From NCBI GenBank assembly GCA_025916135.1, contig CP104793.1, forward strand, positions 1,736,001 to 1,800,000: a stretch of DNA of 64,000 bases, in the 5' to 3' direction. Numbering within the stretch: the stretch's first letter is position 1; every line of letters begins with the position of its first letter. A model generated the notes under the pieces. The model worked only from the letters and a program-made list of their open reading frames with translations. It was not told the origin of the DNA and did no database searches. Positions 53,645-62,921 of the stretch are shown piece by piece. The translations under genes were made by a program, and so were the position numbers. This DNA comes from Rhodobacteraceae bacterium D3-12. Its GTDB lineage: Bacteria > Pseudomonadota > Alphaproteobacteria > Rhodobacterales > Rhodobacteraceae.

Positions 53645-55487
53645 TTACTGGAAGTTCGTCAGCACCGCGTTGATCGCGTTCTGATCAAGTTGCAGACCCG
53701 CTCGCGTTTGCACGTCATTGACAAAGAACTGGTAAAGATCCTGAGCCTGCCCATTGGCCGTCTGGGCCTTGAGCGCCTGAAGCGCGTTGGCGACTTCGGG
53801 GCTGGTCGGGTCAGGCTCGTTAACCGCATCAAGCCGCACGATGATGGCGCCGCCCGGCGTGGCAAAGGTGCGGGCCGTGCCGGGCTCCATCGCAAAGATA
53901 CCATCGAGGAAGTCGCGCGGCGTCTTGTCGATGAAATCGGTGCGGGTGAGCGCGCTTTCCTGCGTTACCGTCAGGCCAAGCGCCGCCATGTCGGCGTCGG
54001 GCGTGATCTTGGGCAGCAGCGCTTCGGCTTGGGCCATCAACAGGCGCGAGGTTTCGGCCACTTTCCAGGCGGCCACCACATCGGCGCGCACAGCGTCAAG
54101 CGTTTGCAGTTCCGGTGCGACCACCTCATTCAATCGCAGCGCAAAGATGCCGCCATCTTCAAGCGCGATAAGCTCCGGGAAATCCTCGGCTTTGACCTTG
54201 GACGCTTCGGTCTGGAAGGCGGCATAGCCGGCGATGTCATCCGAGCTTTCGCGGGTCCAGTCGATCTGTGCCAGCTTCATATCGGTCTCTTTGGCCACCT
54301 CTTCGAGGGTCGCACCCGAGGCGAGCAAATCGTCGATATCGTCGCGCATCTTGTCGATGATACGCGCGGCGCGGTCGCCCACCAGCTCTTCGCGCAGCTG
54401 TTCGCGTGCGTCTTCAAAGCTTTGGGTGCGCGCAGCGAGCACGCCGTTCATCCGAAACAGCGCCGGTCCAAGATCCGAGGCAAACGGGCCAACAACAGCC
54501 CCCGCTTCGGCGGCAAAGACGCCGTCACCTGCTGCCCCAAGGGCCCTCTTTCACCATATCGCCGAGGTCGATGTCAGTGAGCGCGAGACCGCGGTCCTTG
54601 ACGATGTCCTCAAAGCTTTTCTCCTTGGCGTCAATCGCGGCTTTGGCGGCTTTGGCTGTGGCCTCATCCGGGAAGACGAGGCGTTCAACAAGGCGGCGCT
54701 CGGGCTGATTGAATTCGGTTTTACGCGAATTGTAATTTTCAAGCAGCACATCGTCGCCGATCTTGACCTGATCGAGGATCATGTCGGGCGTGAGCCAGAC
54801 ATAGGTGATGCGTTTGCGTTCCGGCAGGGTGAACTGGGCGGCTTGTTCCTTGTGAAAGGCGGTGAGCTGTTCCTCGGTCGGGGTGGCGAGCGGCTCTTTA
54901 AGGTCGGCCTCGCCAAGGCGGGCCCATGTGAAATCGCGGGTTTCAGCAAGGTAGTCGACCAGCGTGTTGGCAACCACCGTGCCTTCGGGCATGCCAGAGA
55001 GGATCGCCTGTTGCAGCAGCCCACTGGCGAGATCATCGCGCAGGCCCTGTTCGAATTCCTTCTCGGTCATGTTGGAGCGGTCGAGGTAGAATTCATAAGC
55101 GGTGCGATCAAAGCTACCGTCAATGCCGCGAAAGCCCTGAATTTGGGTCAGCGTGTCGGCAAGATTGTCATCGCCTGCCGAAATGCCAAGCCTTGCCGCT
55201 TCGTTGTCGAGCGCGGTGGCGGCGATCAGGCGGGCAAGGGCGCGTTGGTCGATCTGAAGCGCGCGGGCGATCTGCATCGAAATCGGCTGACCGAGGCGGG
55301 CCTCTTCGGAGCGGATTTCATCCTGCACCGCGCGGGCAAAGGCGTTGGTGGTGATCTCGCGATCCCCAACCGATCCGATCGAGCGCAGGGTGCCGCCGAA
55401 GTTGGTGGCGCTAAAGCCGCCAAGGCCAAGGATCAGAAGGCCAAGGAGGATCCAGACGAGTGTTTTCGAGGTGCTGCCGCGTGCCAT
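53645..55487 (-). CDS. PpiD/SurA-type peptidyl-prolyl isomerase, one-base frameshift
   Basis: Repaired length is about 613 residues. One N-terminal membrane anchor (SKTLVWILLGLLILGLGGFS) is followed by a SurA_N-like helical region (LNYL-type YEFYLDRSNMTEKEFEQGLR), a first rotamase-like part (ERLVFPDEATAKAAKAAIDA; GLALTDIDLGDM) and a second half (MNGVLAARTQSFEDAREQLR ... LQALKAQTANGQAQDLYQFF). It folds outer-membrane and periplasmic proteins at the inner membrane. The frame breaks at 54541-54543: GGCCCTT has one extra C, and removing it gives KEGLGAAGDGVFAAEAGAVV, a normal family segment. Confidence 0.87.
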
Positions 55488-55567
55488 GAAGCGCCTTTCG
55501 CAGTATGATTGGGTCAGGTCGGATGATGTCTATTGCCTGCGCTGCGCAGGGGCAAGCCCCGCGAACG

Positions 55568-56739
55568 TCAGAGGGCGGGGTTTTCGAGCCGGTCAAACAG
55601 CGTGCCAATGCCGGAGCGGTCGATATTGGCAAAGGCAATGCGCAGCTGGCGTTTGCCAGAGGGCGCGCCCGCGGGCTGGAACATGGTGCCAGGCAGGAGC
55701 AACACGCCCGCCTCGCGCACCAAACGCGGGGCGAGGTCGTCGGAGCTCATCTCGAACGGGTGTTCGACATAGGCGAAATAGGCCCCGACCCCGAGCAGTT
55801 TCCAGCCTTTGGCGGCGAGGCGGGGAAAGCCGTCTTCGATGGCGGCGCGCCGGTCGAGGATTTCGTCACGCTCGCCCGCGAGCCATTGCGAGAGGTTCTG
55901 CATCCCCCAAAGTGCCGCGTGCTGGGCCAGTTGGTTGGGGCAGATGGCCACCGTGTCGAGGAATTTTTCGACCTCGGCGAGCGTGTCGGTCGAGGCGGTG
56001 ACAGCGCCGACGCGGTGGCCGGTCAGGCGGTAAGCTTTGGAAAAGGAGTAAAGCTGGATCAGCGTGTCATCCCATGCCGGATCGGCAAAGAGGTCATGCG
56101 GCGCGCCGCTCTCAGAGTGGAAATCGCGGTAGGTTTCGTCCACGAGAAGCTTTAGCCCGTGGGCGCGGGCGAGTTCAAAAACGCGCGCACCAATGTGGCG
56201 GGGTATTCAACGCCGCCGGGATTATTGGGGGTGATAAGCACAATCGCGCGGGTCTTGTCGGTGATCAACGCGCGCGCCGTCTCCGGATCGGGGAGGAGCC
56301 CCGCGCCGGTGGCCAGCGGAACAGCCGTCACACCGGCCATGTCACAGGCCATCTTGTGGTTGAAATACCACGGGGTCGGCAAAAGGATTTCGTCCCCCTC
56401 GGTGGTCAGGGTTTCGAGCACGGCGCAGAACGCCTGATTGCAGCCCGAGGTGATGGCGACCTGATCGGCGCTGATTGCGCCGCCATATGACGCCTGCCAT
56501 TCCTGCGCCACCTGCGCGCGCAATTCCGGCAGGCCGAGCACCGGACCATAGAGGTGCGCCTCCGGGTTGGTTTTGATCGTATCCGCCATGGCGTCAAGCA
56601 TGGGCGGGGGCGGCGGTGCGACCGGCGCCGCCTGACTGACGTTGATCAGCGGACGCTCTTGCGTGAAGGTCACGCCATCAAGCCAGCGGCGCGCCTCCAT
56701 CACGGGCGGAGCAAAGGTGGATTGGGTGCGGGTGGTCAT
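55568..56739 (-). CDS. PLP-dependent aminotransferase (class I/II), one-base frameshift
   Basis: Repaired length is 390 residues. The N-terminal half has SGCNQAFCAVLETLTTEGDE, PTPWYFNHKM and the cofactor-contact VLITPNNPGGVEYPATLVR. The C-terminal half has VDETYRDFH and the PLP-lysine segment LIQLYSFSKAYRLTGHRVG, with Lys near residue 236, and ends with the substrate Arg in RQLRIAFANID. The halves read in different frames. The T run (minus sense) at 56177-56181 needs one more T to give VRAFFELARAHGLKLLVDE. The substrate cannot be assigned. Confidence 0.9.
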
Positions 56740-56880
56740 GGGCTACATCCGTTCTGGTGGCGCGGGGCGGGCCTCGGGCAGGCGTATGTCGCGAAAGAGG
56801 AAAGGCCGGGCGCGGTTTTCCGGCACGGTAGCCAAGCGCAGCGGGATTGAAAAGGGGCAAGGCCGCGCGCCCGCCCGCGC

Positions 56881-56968
56881 CTTCATCTGACTGGAAATAT
56901 CCCGGGGAGTTTGAGGGGCTGGCCCCTCAATCCCACCAGTAGTTTGAGGGGCTGGCCCCTCAATCCCA
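56881..56968 (-). repeat. GC-rich hairpin plus ATATTTT/ATGAAG repeat with a tandem second hairpin unit
   Basis: Reverse copy beginning CTTCATCTGACTGG and AAATATCCCGGGG, followed by GAGGGGCTGGCCCCTC. Then there is a near-identical unit (GTTTGAGGGGCTGGCCCCTC, then AATCCCAC) at 56941-56968. A third, weaker unit (AAAGTGGCTGGCC) runs to about 56990, into the gpt stop. It fills the gap between the aminotransferase and gpt genes. Confidence 0.8.
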
Positions 56969-56996
56969 CAGCGGTTTAAAGTGGCTGGCCCGTCGA

Positions 56997-57518
56997 TCAG
57001 TCGACGCCGCGGTAGGGTTCGACATATTGCAGCGCCATGTCCCAAGGGAAGAAGATCCATGTGTCCTGCGAGACGCTGGTGATATAGGTATCGGCCTGTT
57101 TTTCGCCTTCGGGTTTGGCATAGACACAGGCGAAATGGGCGTTGGGATAGATCGAACGCACCAGTTCGAGGGTCTTGCCGCTGTCCACCAGATCATCGAC
57201 GACGAGAATGCCGGTGCCGTCGCCCATCATGGCGGCATCGGGGGATTTGATGACTTCGGCGTCGCGGCGCTGATCGGCTTTGCCGCCGCCCGAATGGTAG
57301 GATTTGACCGAGATCGTGTCGACCGTTCGGATGTCGAGCTCGCGCGCGACGATCATCGCCGGGGCCATGCCGCCGCGGGTGATGGCGACGACGGCGCGCC
57401 ATTCGCCGTTGTCGGGCCCGTGGCCATCCAGCCGCCAAGCAAGGGCGCGGGAGTCGCGGTGGATCTGGTCCCAGCTAACGTGGAAGCCTTTTTCGTGGGG
57501 CAGTCGGGTGTCGGTCAT
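56997..57518 (-). CDS. gpt: Xanthine phosphoribosyltransferase
   Basis: A 173-residue purine salvage enzyme. The PRPP loop reads [20 protein letters not shown] near residue 103. The hood and active-site segments are [19 protein letters not shown] near 44 and [12 protein letters not shown] near 66. It converts xanthine (and guanine) to the nucleotide. It stands in the same direction as the LysE gene 11 bp upstream, so both may share a transcript. Confidence 0.95.
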   Translation of the reverse strand: MTDTRLPHEKGFHVSWDQIHRDSRALAWRLDGHGPDNGEWRAVVAITRGGMAPAMIVARELDIRTVDTISVKSYHSGGGKADQRRDAEVIKSPDAAMMGDGTGILVVDDLVDSGKTLELVRSIYPNAHFACVYAKPEGEKQADTYITSVSQDTWIFFPWDMALQYVEPYRGVD

Positions 57519-57529
57519 GGCAGATGTCC

Positions 57530-58141
57530 TTATCTGTCGAGCAGGAGGCGCAGGCCAAGCGCGCCAAGCACGGCGGCAGCGATGCGGTCGAAAATCGGTT
57601 TGAGGCCGAGATAGCGGCGGCGCACCGCGTTTGTCGAGAGCAGAATTGCGAGCACGGGTTGCACCAGTGCCTCGACGGCGAGGTGGTTTGCGAAGATCAG
57701 CGATTTCTCGGCCGTGGTGAGCGCGGGCGGAAAGATCACCACCAGCACGGCCCCAGCGAAGAGCACGGCTTTGGGATTAGCGAGGTTGATCAGCAACCCG
57801 GAAAAGAAGAAATGGCCATTTGACACAGGCGGGGCCGCGCCGAGCGGTTCGGCGGCGTGACGCCATGTTTGCACGGCGATCCAAAGAAGATAGAGCGCGC
57901 CGGCGGTTTTCATCGCGACAAAGGCCCAAGGGAAGAGGGCGAAGAGCGTTTGCAGGCCAAACAGCGCGGCCAACGACCAGAGAGCAGCCATAAGGGCAAG
58001 GCCAAGGCCGGCGGCCACCCCTGCGGCGCGGCCATGGGCGAGCGCGGTGCGGGTGATAAACAAAAGCGACGGGCCCGGCATGGCGATAGCGGCCAGCAGT
58101 GTGAGGTTGAAGGCAATGAAATGCGTGAGGGTGAGGCTCAT
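57530..58141 (-). CDS. LysE-family translocator
   Basis: A 203-residue inner-membrane exporter with about six helices. The LysE family start ([30 protein letters not shown]) is clear, and [20 protein letters not shown] near residue 113 is the second signature. It exports amino acids or related solutes. It lies 11 bp upstream of gpt. No regulator is adjacent. The substrate is unknown. Confidence 0.92.
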   Translation of the reverse strand: MSLTLTHFIAFNLTLLAAIAMPGPSLLFITRTALAHGRAAGVAAGLGLALMAALWSLAALFGLQTLFALFPWAFVAMKTAGALYLLWIAVQTWRHAAEPLGAAPPVSNGHFFFSGLLINLANPKAVLFAGAVLVVIFPPALTTAEKSLIFANHLAVEALVQPVLAILLSTNAVRRRYLGLKPIFDRIAAAVLGALGLRLLLDR

Positions 58142-58186
58142 GTCCGGTGCTTTCTGGTGCGTTTTTGGGCTTACTGGTGCGCGGGC

Positions 58187-58945
58187 TTAATCAGGCCGTT
58201 GCATGGTGAAAATGCTGAGCAGGCGGGTGGCGGGCAGGTCGGGCGCGTTTTGCAGACGGGTCAGCTGCACGCCCGCGATATGTGTGGGCGAGAGGACGGT
58301 GAGCAGGATTTGGTTGCTGATCACGGCCGCTCCGCGCTGTTCCGAGGTTTCGAGCCAGAAGTGGGGGAGCTGCTGCGCCGCGCCACAGGCACCGGGATCG
58401 AGCAGGGCGGGCGCGAGATGCTCGGCGAGCATGTCCTGCCCCGTGTTCATGAGCGCTAGGTCCTCGGGAGGGGTGTCGGCGGGTTGCTGGCGGGCAAGCG
58501 GCGTTTCGGCGGATTTGACACGCAGGGCGAGGGCGGTGGCGGCCTCGGCAGGTCGGCGCAGGAGGCTGACCGTTTGGCTGTAATCCGAGGGGCGGCTGTT
58601 GAGGTGGCGCTCGCCCAGATAGTTGCGCGTGGCCAATGTTTCGAGCCGCCAGTCCCCCGCGAGCATATCGGCGAGCTCTGTGTCGCTGGCGGTGCAGTGG
58701 CGGGTTGAGGACGGGGCTGCATGGAGCGCCGTTGGCAGGGCCGCGAGGGTGGGCAGGGCCAGTTGGGCGATCAGCAGCACCGGCGCAAGCAGGCGCGCGG
58801 CGGCAGGGCAGGGCGCAGGGGCTGGGCGGGCCGCAGGGCCACGGGCTGCGGGAGTATGCGCAGCAGGAAAGGAGGCCGGGCGACGCGGCGCCCGACCGGA
58901 CTGTGGCGGAGTGGCGCGATCAGCCTTTTTCGATATCGGGCGCAT
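58187..58945 (-). CDS. Probable exported protein of unknown function
   Basis: An open frame of 252 codons. It overlaps the end of fabI by 26 bp if the first ATG is used, and the first 50 residues are Ala/Pro/Arg-rich without family character. A hydrophobic stretch at residues 52-75 (LLAPVLLIAQLALPTLAALP) looks like a signal peptide, so the real start may be the GTG before LLIAQ. The mature part (LADMLAGDWRLETLATRNYL; two Cys in the region CTASDTE and DPGACGAAQQL) has no motif I recognise. The domain from about residue 80 has normal amino-acid composition. Confidence 0.6.
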   Translation of the reverse strand: MRPISKKADRATPPQSGRAPRRPASFPAAHTPAARGPAARPAPAPCPAAARLLAPVLLIAQLALPTLAALPTALHAAPSSTRHCTASDTELADMLAGDWRLETLATRNYLGERHLNSRPSDYSQTVSLLRRPAEAATALALRVKSAETPLARQQPADTPPEDLALMNTGQDMLAEHLAPALLDPGACGAAQQLPHFWLETSEQRGAAVISNQILLTVLSPTHIAGVQLTRLQNAPDLPATRLLSIFTMQRPD

Positions 58946-59726
58946 CGACCGCTTTCATGCCGACGATGTGATAGCCGGCATCGACATGCAAGTTTTCGCC
59001 CGTGACGCCGGAGCCGAGATCAGACAGCAGGTAAAGCGCCGAGCCGCCGACATCGTCGATGGTCACATTGCGGCGCAGGGGCGAGTTGTATTCGTTCCAC
59101 TTCAGGATATAGCGGAAATCGCCAATGCCCGACGCGGCCAGTGTTTTGATCGGGCCAGCCGAGATGGCGTTGACGCGGATGCCGTCTTTGCCGAGGTCTT
59201 CGGCCATGTATTTGACCGAAGCCTCCAGCGCTGCCTTGGCCACGCCCATGACGTTGTAATGCGGCATGACCTGTTCGGCGCCGTAATAGGTGAGCGTGAG
59301 AGCAGAGCCGCCGGGGCCCATCAGTTTCTCGGCGCGTTGCATCACGGCGGTGAAGGAATAGACCGAGATGTCCATGGTCATCAGGAAGTTATCCTTGGAC
59401 GTATCGACATAGCGGCCACGCAATTCGTTCTTGTCGGAAAAACCGATGGCGTGAACGATAAAGTCGAGCTTGCCCCATTTGGCTTCGATCTCGCCAAAGG
59501 CGGCGTCGATCGAGGCGGGGTCGGAGACATCGCAATCAATCAGCGTATCAACGCCCAGTTGGTCGGCCAGAGGCGCGACGCGTTTTCGGAAGGCATCCCC
59601 CATATAGGAGAAGGCCATTTCGGCCCCGGCATCGGCACAGGCCTTGGCGATACCCCATGCGATTGATTTGTCATTGGCGAGGCCCATGATGAGCCCGCGC
59701 TTTCCTGCCATAAGAGTGTTCGACAT
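58920..59726 (-). CDS. fabI: Enoyl-acyl-carrier-protein reductase (NADH)
   Basis: A 268-residue FabI of fatty acid elongation. It has the FabI-type NAD-binding start [20 protein letters not shown] near residue 8 and the catalytic Tyr-x6-Lys arrangement in [20 protein letters not shown] near 150. Substrate-loop residues are in [20 protein letters not shown] near 190, and the dimer tail is [13 protein letters not shown]. It reduces the enoyl double bond in the last step of each cycle and is the triclosan target. Divergent from pdxH. Confidence 0.97.
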   Translation of the reverse strand: MSNTLMAGKRGLIMGLANDKSIAWGIAKACADAGAEMAFSYMGDAFRKRVAPLADQLGVDTLIDCDVSDPASIDAAFGEIEAKWGKLDFIVHAIGFSDKNELRGRYVDTSKDNFLMTMDISVYSFTAVMQRAEKLMGPGGSALTLTYYGAEQVMPHYNVMGVAKAALEASVKYMAEDLGKDGIRVNAISAGPIKTLAASGIGDFRYILKWNEYNSPLRRNVTIDDVGGSALYLLSDLGSGVTGENLHVDAGYHIVGMKAVDAPDIEKG

Positions 59727-59868
59727 CAGTCCCCCGGTCCGCGCCGTTTGCGACGCAATTATGCTGTTTGATTTCTTTAGGCGATTGAATAGGGTGCATC
59801 AAGGGTCGAGGGCGCAGGCCTGTATCGGCAAAGGGGAATTCCCCCCGAAGGTTTCAGGGACTAGAGTG

Positions 59869-60474
59869 ATGGCGGACAGAACCGGTATATTCGCAGGCGA
59901 CAACCCGTTTGAGATTGCGCGAGGCTGGCTTGAAGAAGCGGTGGGCAGCGAGCCCAATGATCCGAATGCGATCGCGCTGTCCACGGTGGATGCGGACGGC
60001 TTGCCCAATGTGCGGATGGTTCTGTTGAAGGACATCGAGGACGACGCCTTTGTGTTTTACACCAACTATGGCAGCGCCAAAGCCCAAGAGATTGACGGGG
60101 CAGGCAAGGCGGCCTTTGTCATGCATTGGAAAAGCCTGCGCCGGCAAATCCGGGTGCGCGGCGTGGTGGAGCGCGAAGAGGGCGCGGCGGCGGATGCGTA
60201 TTTCGCGAGTCGCTCGCTCAAGAGCCGGCTGGGGGCTTGGGCCTCGCAGCAATCGCAGCCTTTGTCGTCGCGTGCGGCCTTGGTGGCGGAAGTTGCCAAA
60301 GTGACGGCGGCGCATGGCACGGCGCCGAAGCGGCCAGAGTTCTGGGGGGGCTATCGCATTCGCCCCGTAGAGATAGAATTCTGGGCGGATGGCGCGTTTC
60401 GCCTGCATGACCGGTTCCGCTGGCGGCGGGGAAATAGTCAACAAAACTGGGACGTTCAGCGACTCAATCCTTGA
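59869..60474 (+). CDS. pdxH: Pyridoxamine 5'-phosphate oxidase
   Basis: A 201-residue flavoenzyme that makes pyridoxal phosphate from PNP/PMP. It has the FMN-binding region [20 protein letters not shown] near residue 49, [19 protein letters not shown] near 83, the PLP-contact [20 protein letters not shown] near 118 and the C-terminal [20 protein letters not shown]. The ATG at 59869 follows the divergent fabI promoter region; longer frames reach into fabI and are not real. Confidence 0.96.
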   Translation: MADRTGIFAGDNPFEIARGWLEEAVGSEPNDPNAIALSTVDADGLPNVRMVLLKDIEDDAFVFYTNYGSAKAQEIDGAGKAAFVMHWKSLRRQIRVRGVVEREEGAAADAYFASRSLKSRLGAWASQQSQPLSSRAALVAEVAKVTAAHGTAPKRPEFWGGYRIRPVEIEFWADGAFRLHDRFRWRRGNSQQNWDVQRLNP

Positions 60475-60587
60475 ATTTCGCGTGACGTGAAAAGCAAGCG
60501 TCTGATTAGGAACGGATTTTTGTGCTTGAAACTGGCGGCTTCATTGCGCATGACAGGGTGTGGGGATGGAAATAGTGGACGCTTATA

Positions 60588-61124
60588 TTGGAACAGGATG
60601 CGAAGAGCACCCGTGAAGTGTCCGGTCAGGTAAAGTGGTTTGATCCCGTTAAGGGGTTCGGGTTTGTAGTCACCGAAGACGGTGGACCGGATATATTGTT
60701 GCACGCTAACGTGTTACGCAACTTTGGGCAGAGCTCGGTTGCGGATTGCGCGCGTATCAGCATCACAGTGCAAGAGACAGATCGCGGTGTTCAAGCCGTG
60801 GAAGTATTGAAGATCGAGCCGCCCGAAGGTGTGGGGGCCGCGCCATTAGCGGATTTCGCGGACATTGATCCCGAATTGATCCGCTCGGCGCCGCTGGAAC
60901 CCGCGCGGGTGAAGTGGTTCGACAAGGGCAAGGGCTTTGGCTTTGCCAATATCTTTGGTCGTTCGGAAGATGTGTTTGTGCATATCGAGGTTCTGCGCCG
61001 CTCTGGCCTGGCCGATTTGCAACCCGGAGAGGCGTTGGCCATTCGGGTGATTGATGGCAAGCGCGGGCGGATGGCGACGGAAGTTTGTGCATGGGAAGTC
61101 GCGACCGATCTGGAGGACTGCTGA
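60588..61124 (+). CDS. Tandem cold-shock-domain protein, TTG start
   Basis: A 178-residue protein with two cold-shock domains. The first has GQVKWFDPVKGFGFVVTEDG with GGPDILLHANVL (RNP1 and RNP2-like aromatic residues). The second has ARVKWFDKGKGFGFANIFGR with SEDVFVHIEVLRRSGL. An acidic linker lies at about residues 88-105. The first domain is more diverged: LLHANV, with Asp-rich flanks. It probably binds single-stranded RNA or DNA. The frame has no ATG or GTG near the family start, so the TTG at 60588 is the likely start. It is followed 1 bp later by the DUF192 gene. Confidence 0.9.
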   Translation: MEQDAKSTREVSGQVKWFDPVKGFGFVVTEDGGPDILLHANVLRNFGQSSVADCARISITVQETDRGVQAVEVLKIEPPEGVGAAPLADFADIDPELIRSAPLEPARVKWFDKGKGFGFANIFGRSEDVFVHIEVLRRSGLADLQPGEALAIRVIDGKRGRMATEVCAWEVATDLEDC

Positions 61125-61125
61125 T

Positions 61126-61668
61126 TTGACGCAGGTCGGATTGCAGGGGCCTTTATTAGTATTGGTATCGGTATGGGTCCGGTTGCAATTCGGAGCCGCG
61201 TTGCGGGTTGTGCTGGCGGGGCTGCTGATGGTTGCGCTGTTTGCGGGCAGCGCTTTTGCCAATGACTGCCGCGACGATACGGTGTTCTTGCGAGGCGACT
61301 GGGGCAGTTCGCGCTTTACGGTCGACGTGGTTGATACGGTGCGCAGCCGGGCACGCGGGTTGATGTTTGTTGAGGAGATGCCGCGCAGCAGCGGCATGCT
61401 TTTTGTCTATCCCAGGCCGAGTGCCGTGTCGTTCTGGATGAAAAACACGCTGATCCCGTTGGATATGATCTTTGTGGACCCGCGCGGCGTGGTGCAAAAG
61501 GTGCATCACAACGCTGTTCCCGGTGATTTGACGCGGATACCCGGCGGGCGCGGTATTCTGGTGGTCTTGGAGATCAACGGTGGGCTGGCGCGTGATATGG
61601 GGATCAGCAAAGGCAGCGTGATGCGGCATCCGGCGTTTGGCAAGGATGCGGTTTGGGCATGCGGGTGA
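61126..61668 (+). CDS. Exported DUF192 protein
   Basis: A 180-residue DUF192 protein with an N-terminal signal region (FGAALRVVLAGLLMVALFAG, cleavage near SAFA). The core is DVVDTVRSRARGLMFVEEMP, MLFVYPRPSAVSFWMKNTLI, PLDMIFVDPRGVV and RGILVVLEINGGLARDMGIS. The best start is a TTG at 61126, because GGAGGA lies 9 bp before it and it is 1 bp past the cold-shock gene stop. DUF192 proteins are small and of unsettled function, often with a secreted partner. The tight coupling of this pair is recurrent in relatives, from memory. Confidence 0.85.
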   Translation: MTQVGLQGPLLVLVSVWVRLQFGAALRVVLAGLLMVALFAGSAFANDCRDDTVFLRGDWGSSRFTVDVVDTVRSRARGLMFVEEMPRSSGMLFVYPRPSAVSFWMKNTLIPLDMIFVDPRGVVQKVHHNAVPGDLTRIPGGRGILVVLEINGGLARDMGISKGSVMRHPAFGKDAVWACG

Positions 61669-61739
61669 GGCTCGGGGTGTCGCTCGTTTGGCTCGGCTAA
61701 TGATTTGCTGGTGCGGTGGTGGGTGTTTTGCCCGATCCG

Positions 61740-61895
61740 CAGGTGAAGATGGCGGGCAGCCCCTCGAGCCACAGTTAAAGATGGGGAATCAGCCCCCCAA
61801 GCCACAGTTATAATTGGGGGGCCATCCCCCCAAACCACTGTATAAATTGGGGGGCCAGCCCCCAAACCCCCGGGATACTTTCAGTCAGATGAAGA
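61740..61895 (+). repeat. Tandem array of GC-rich hairpin units ending in an ATATTTT/ATGAAG repeat
   Basis: Four hairpin-like units of roughly 36 bp (CAGCCCCTCGAGCCACAGTT; AATCAGCCCCCCAAGCCACA; GGGGGGCCATCCCCCCAAAC; GGGGGGCCAGCCCCCAAAC) are separated by TTAAAGAT, TATAATT or TATAAATT. They lead into CCCCGGGATACTTT and CAGTCAGATGAAG. The spacers are the A/T-rich parts. The end of the array codes for the last residues of glk. Confidence 0.82.
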
Positions 61896-62828
61896 CATGG
61901 GCGGCGCTTGGGTCATGGCCAGGGCAGCGCCGTGCAGGGGGGCGGTGTCGTCGGTGATTTGGTGCAGCGGGATGCCGGTCAGCAGGTCAGTGTAGGGGCC
62001 GCGATTGGCGTAATGGGTTTGAAAATGCGGGCTGTCGAGGTGGGCAAAGAGGGCGCGGCCAACCGATCCGGCGAGGGCGATGCCGCCAAGTGGCAGGTGG
62101 GTCAGAGCCAGAGAGCCAAGATGGGCACCAAGAACGCGCAAGGCCAGCGCCAGCGTGTCGGCTGTGCCGGGGTGGATTGAGCGGGCTGGGGTATTGGGCG
62201 CGGTCGGGGTGGTGATTGCTTCGGCGGCGATGTGCGTGCCGGTGAGGGCGAAGTGGGCGCGAGACAGGCCGGGGCCGGAGAGAATGGATTCGATCACCGG
62301 GGTGCCGTGCATGTCACCCACGTGGCGCAGCACGGCGGCGTCTGCCCCGGTGGTCAGGGGGAGGGTGGAATAGCCGCTTTCGCCCGGAGGAACGAAGACG
62401 CCATTGGCGCATGGGTGAGCCACGGCGCAATTCATCCCGGTGCCGATGGCAAGGACGAGGCGGGTCTGGGTCAGCGGGCTGCCCATGATTGCGGGCAGGG
62501 CGAGGGCGTGGCCCATGGCCTGAAGATCGTTGAGCAGCAAAACGCGGGCTGTGCCGGTGATCTGTGCGATGTCGCGGGCCGAGATGTGCCAGCTGTGATT
62601 GGTGAGCTGCACGGTCCCGTCCCGGACCGGCCCGGCGGCGGCGATGCAGACAGCGGCGGGGCGCGCATTTGTGGTCTTCAGGTAAGCGGCGAGGCGGTCT
62701 GTGAAGGTGGCGTGTTGCGCGTTTTCAGACCGTGAGATGCTGTCGTGGAGCAAGCGCGTGCCATCGGCGAGGGCGAGGCGATTATGGGTGCCGCCAACGT
62801 CGGCCACGAGGGTGAGGTTTTTGTGCAT
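61881..62828 (-). CDS. glk: Glucokinase
   Basis: A 315-residue glucokinase (hexokinase fold). It has the phosphate-1 motif LVADVGGTHNRLALADG near residue 8 and the sugar-binding, catalytic-Asp segment VLLLNDLQAMGHALALPA near 100. The ATP-site LVLAIGTGMNCAVAHP near 123 and GGIALAGSVGRALFAHL in the C-terminal half follow. It phosphorylates glucose at entry to sugar metabolism. The final residues (PPMSSSD) come from the repeat at the 3' end, so its C-terminus has probably been replaced. No neighbouring sugar transporter is seen. Confidence 0.93.
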   Translation of the reverse strand: MHKNLTLVADVGGTHNRLALADGTRLLHDSISRSENAQHATFTDRLAAYLKTTNARPAAVCIAAAGPVRDGTVQLTNHSWHISARDIAQITGTARVLLLNDLQAMGHALALPAIMGSPLTQTRLVLAIGTGMNCAVAHPCANGVFVPPGESGYSTLPLTTGADAAVLRHVGDMHGTPVIESILSGPGLSRAHFALTGTHIAAEAITTPTAPNTPARSIHPGTADTLALALRVLGAHLGSLALTHLPLGGIALAGSVGRALFAHLDSPHFQTHYANRGPYTDLLTGIPLHQITDDTAPLHGAALAMTQAPPMSSSD

Positions 62829-62861
62829 GGAGGCGAGCCTAGCGCAGGTTTGGCCAACAAA

Positions 62862-62889
62862 GAAACCCCGCCGATAAGGGCGGGGTTTC
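62862..62889 (-). terminator. Rho-independent terminator for the methyltransferase gene
   Basis: An 11-bp perfect stem, arms GAAACCCCGCC and GGCGGGGTTTC, with a 6-nt loop. Reading the minus strand it is followed by TTTGTTGG. It lies between the stop at 62922 and the glk start. Confidence 0.85.
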
Positions 62890-62921
62890 GGGGGAGCCTG
62901 TGGTCTATGGCTGAGGCGTGC

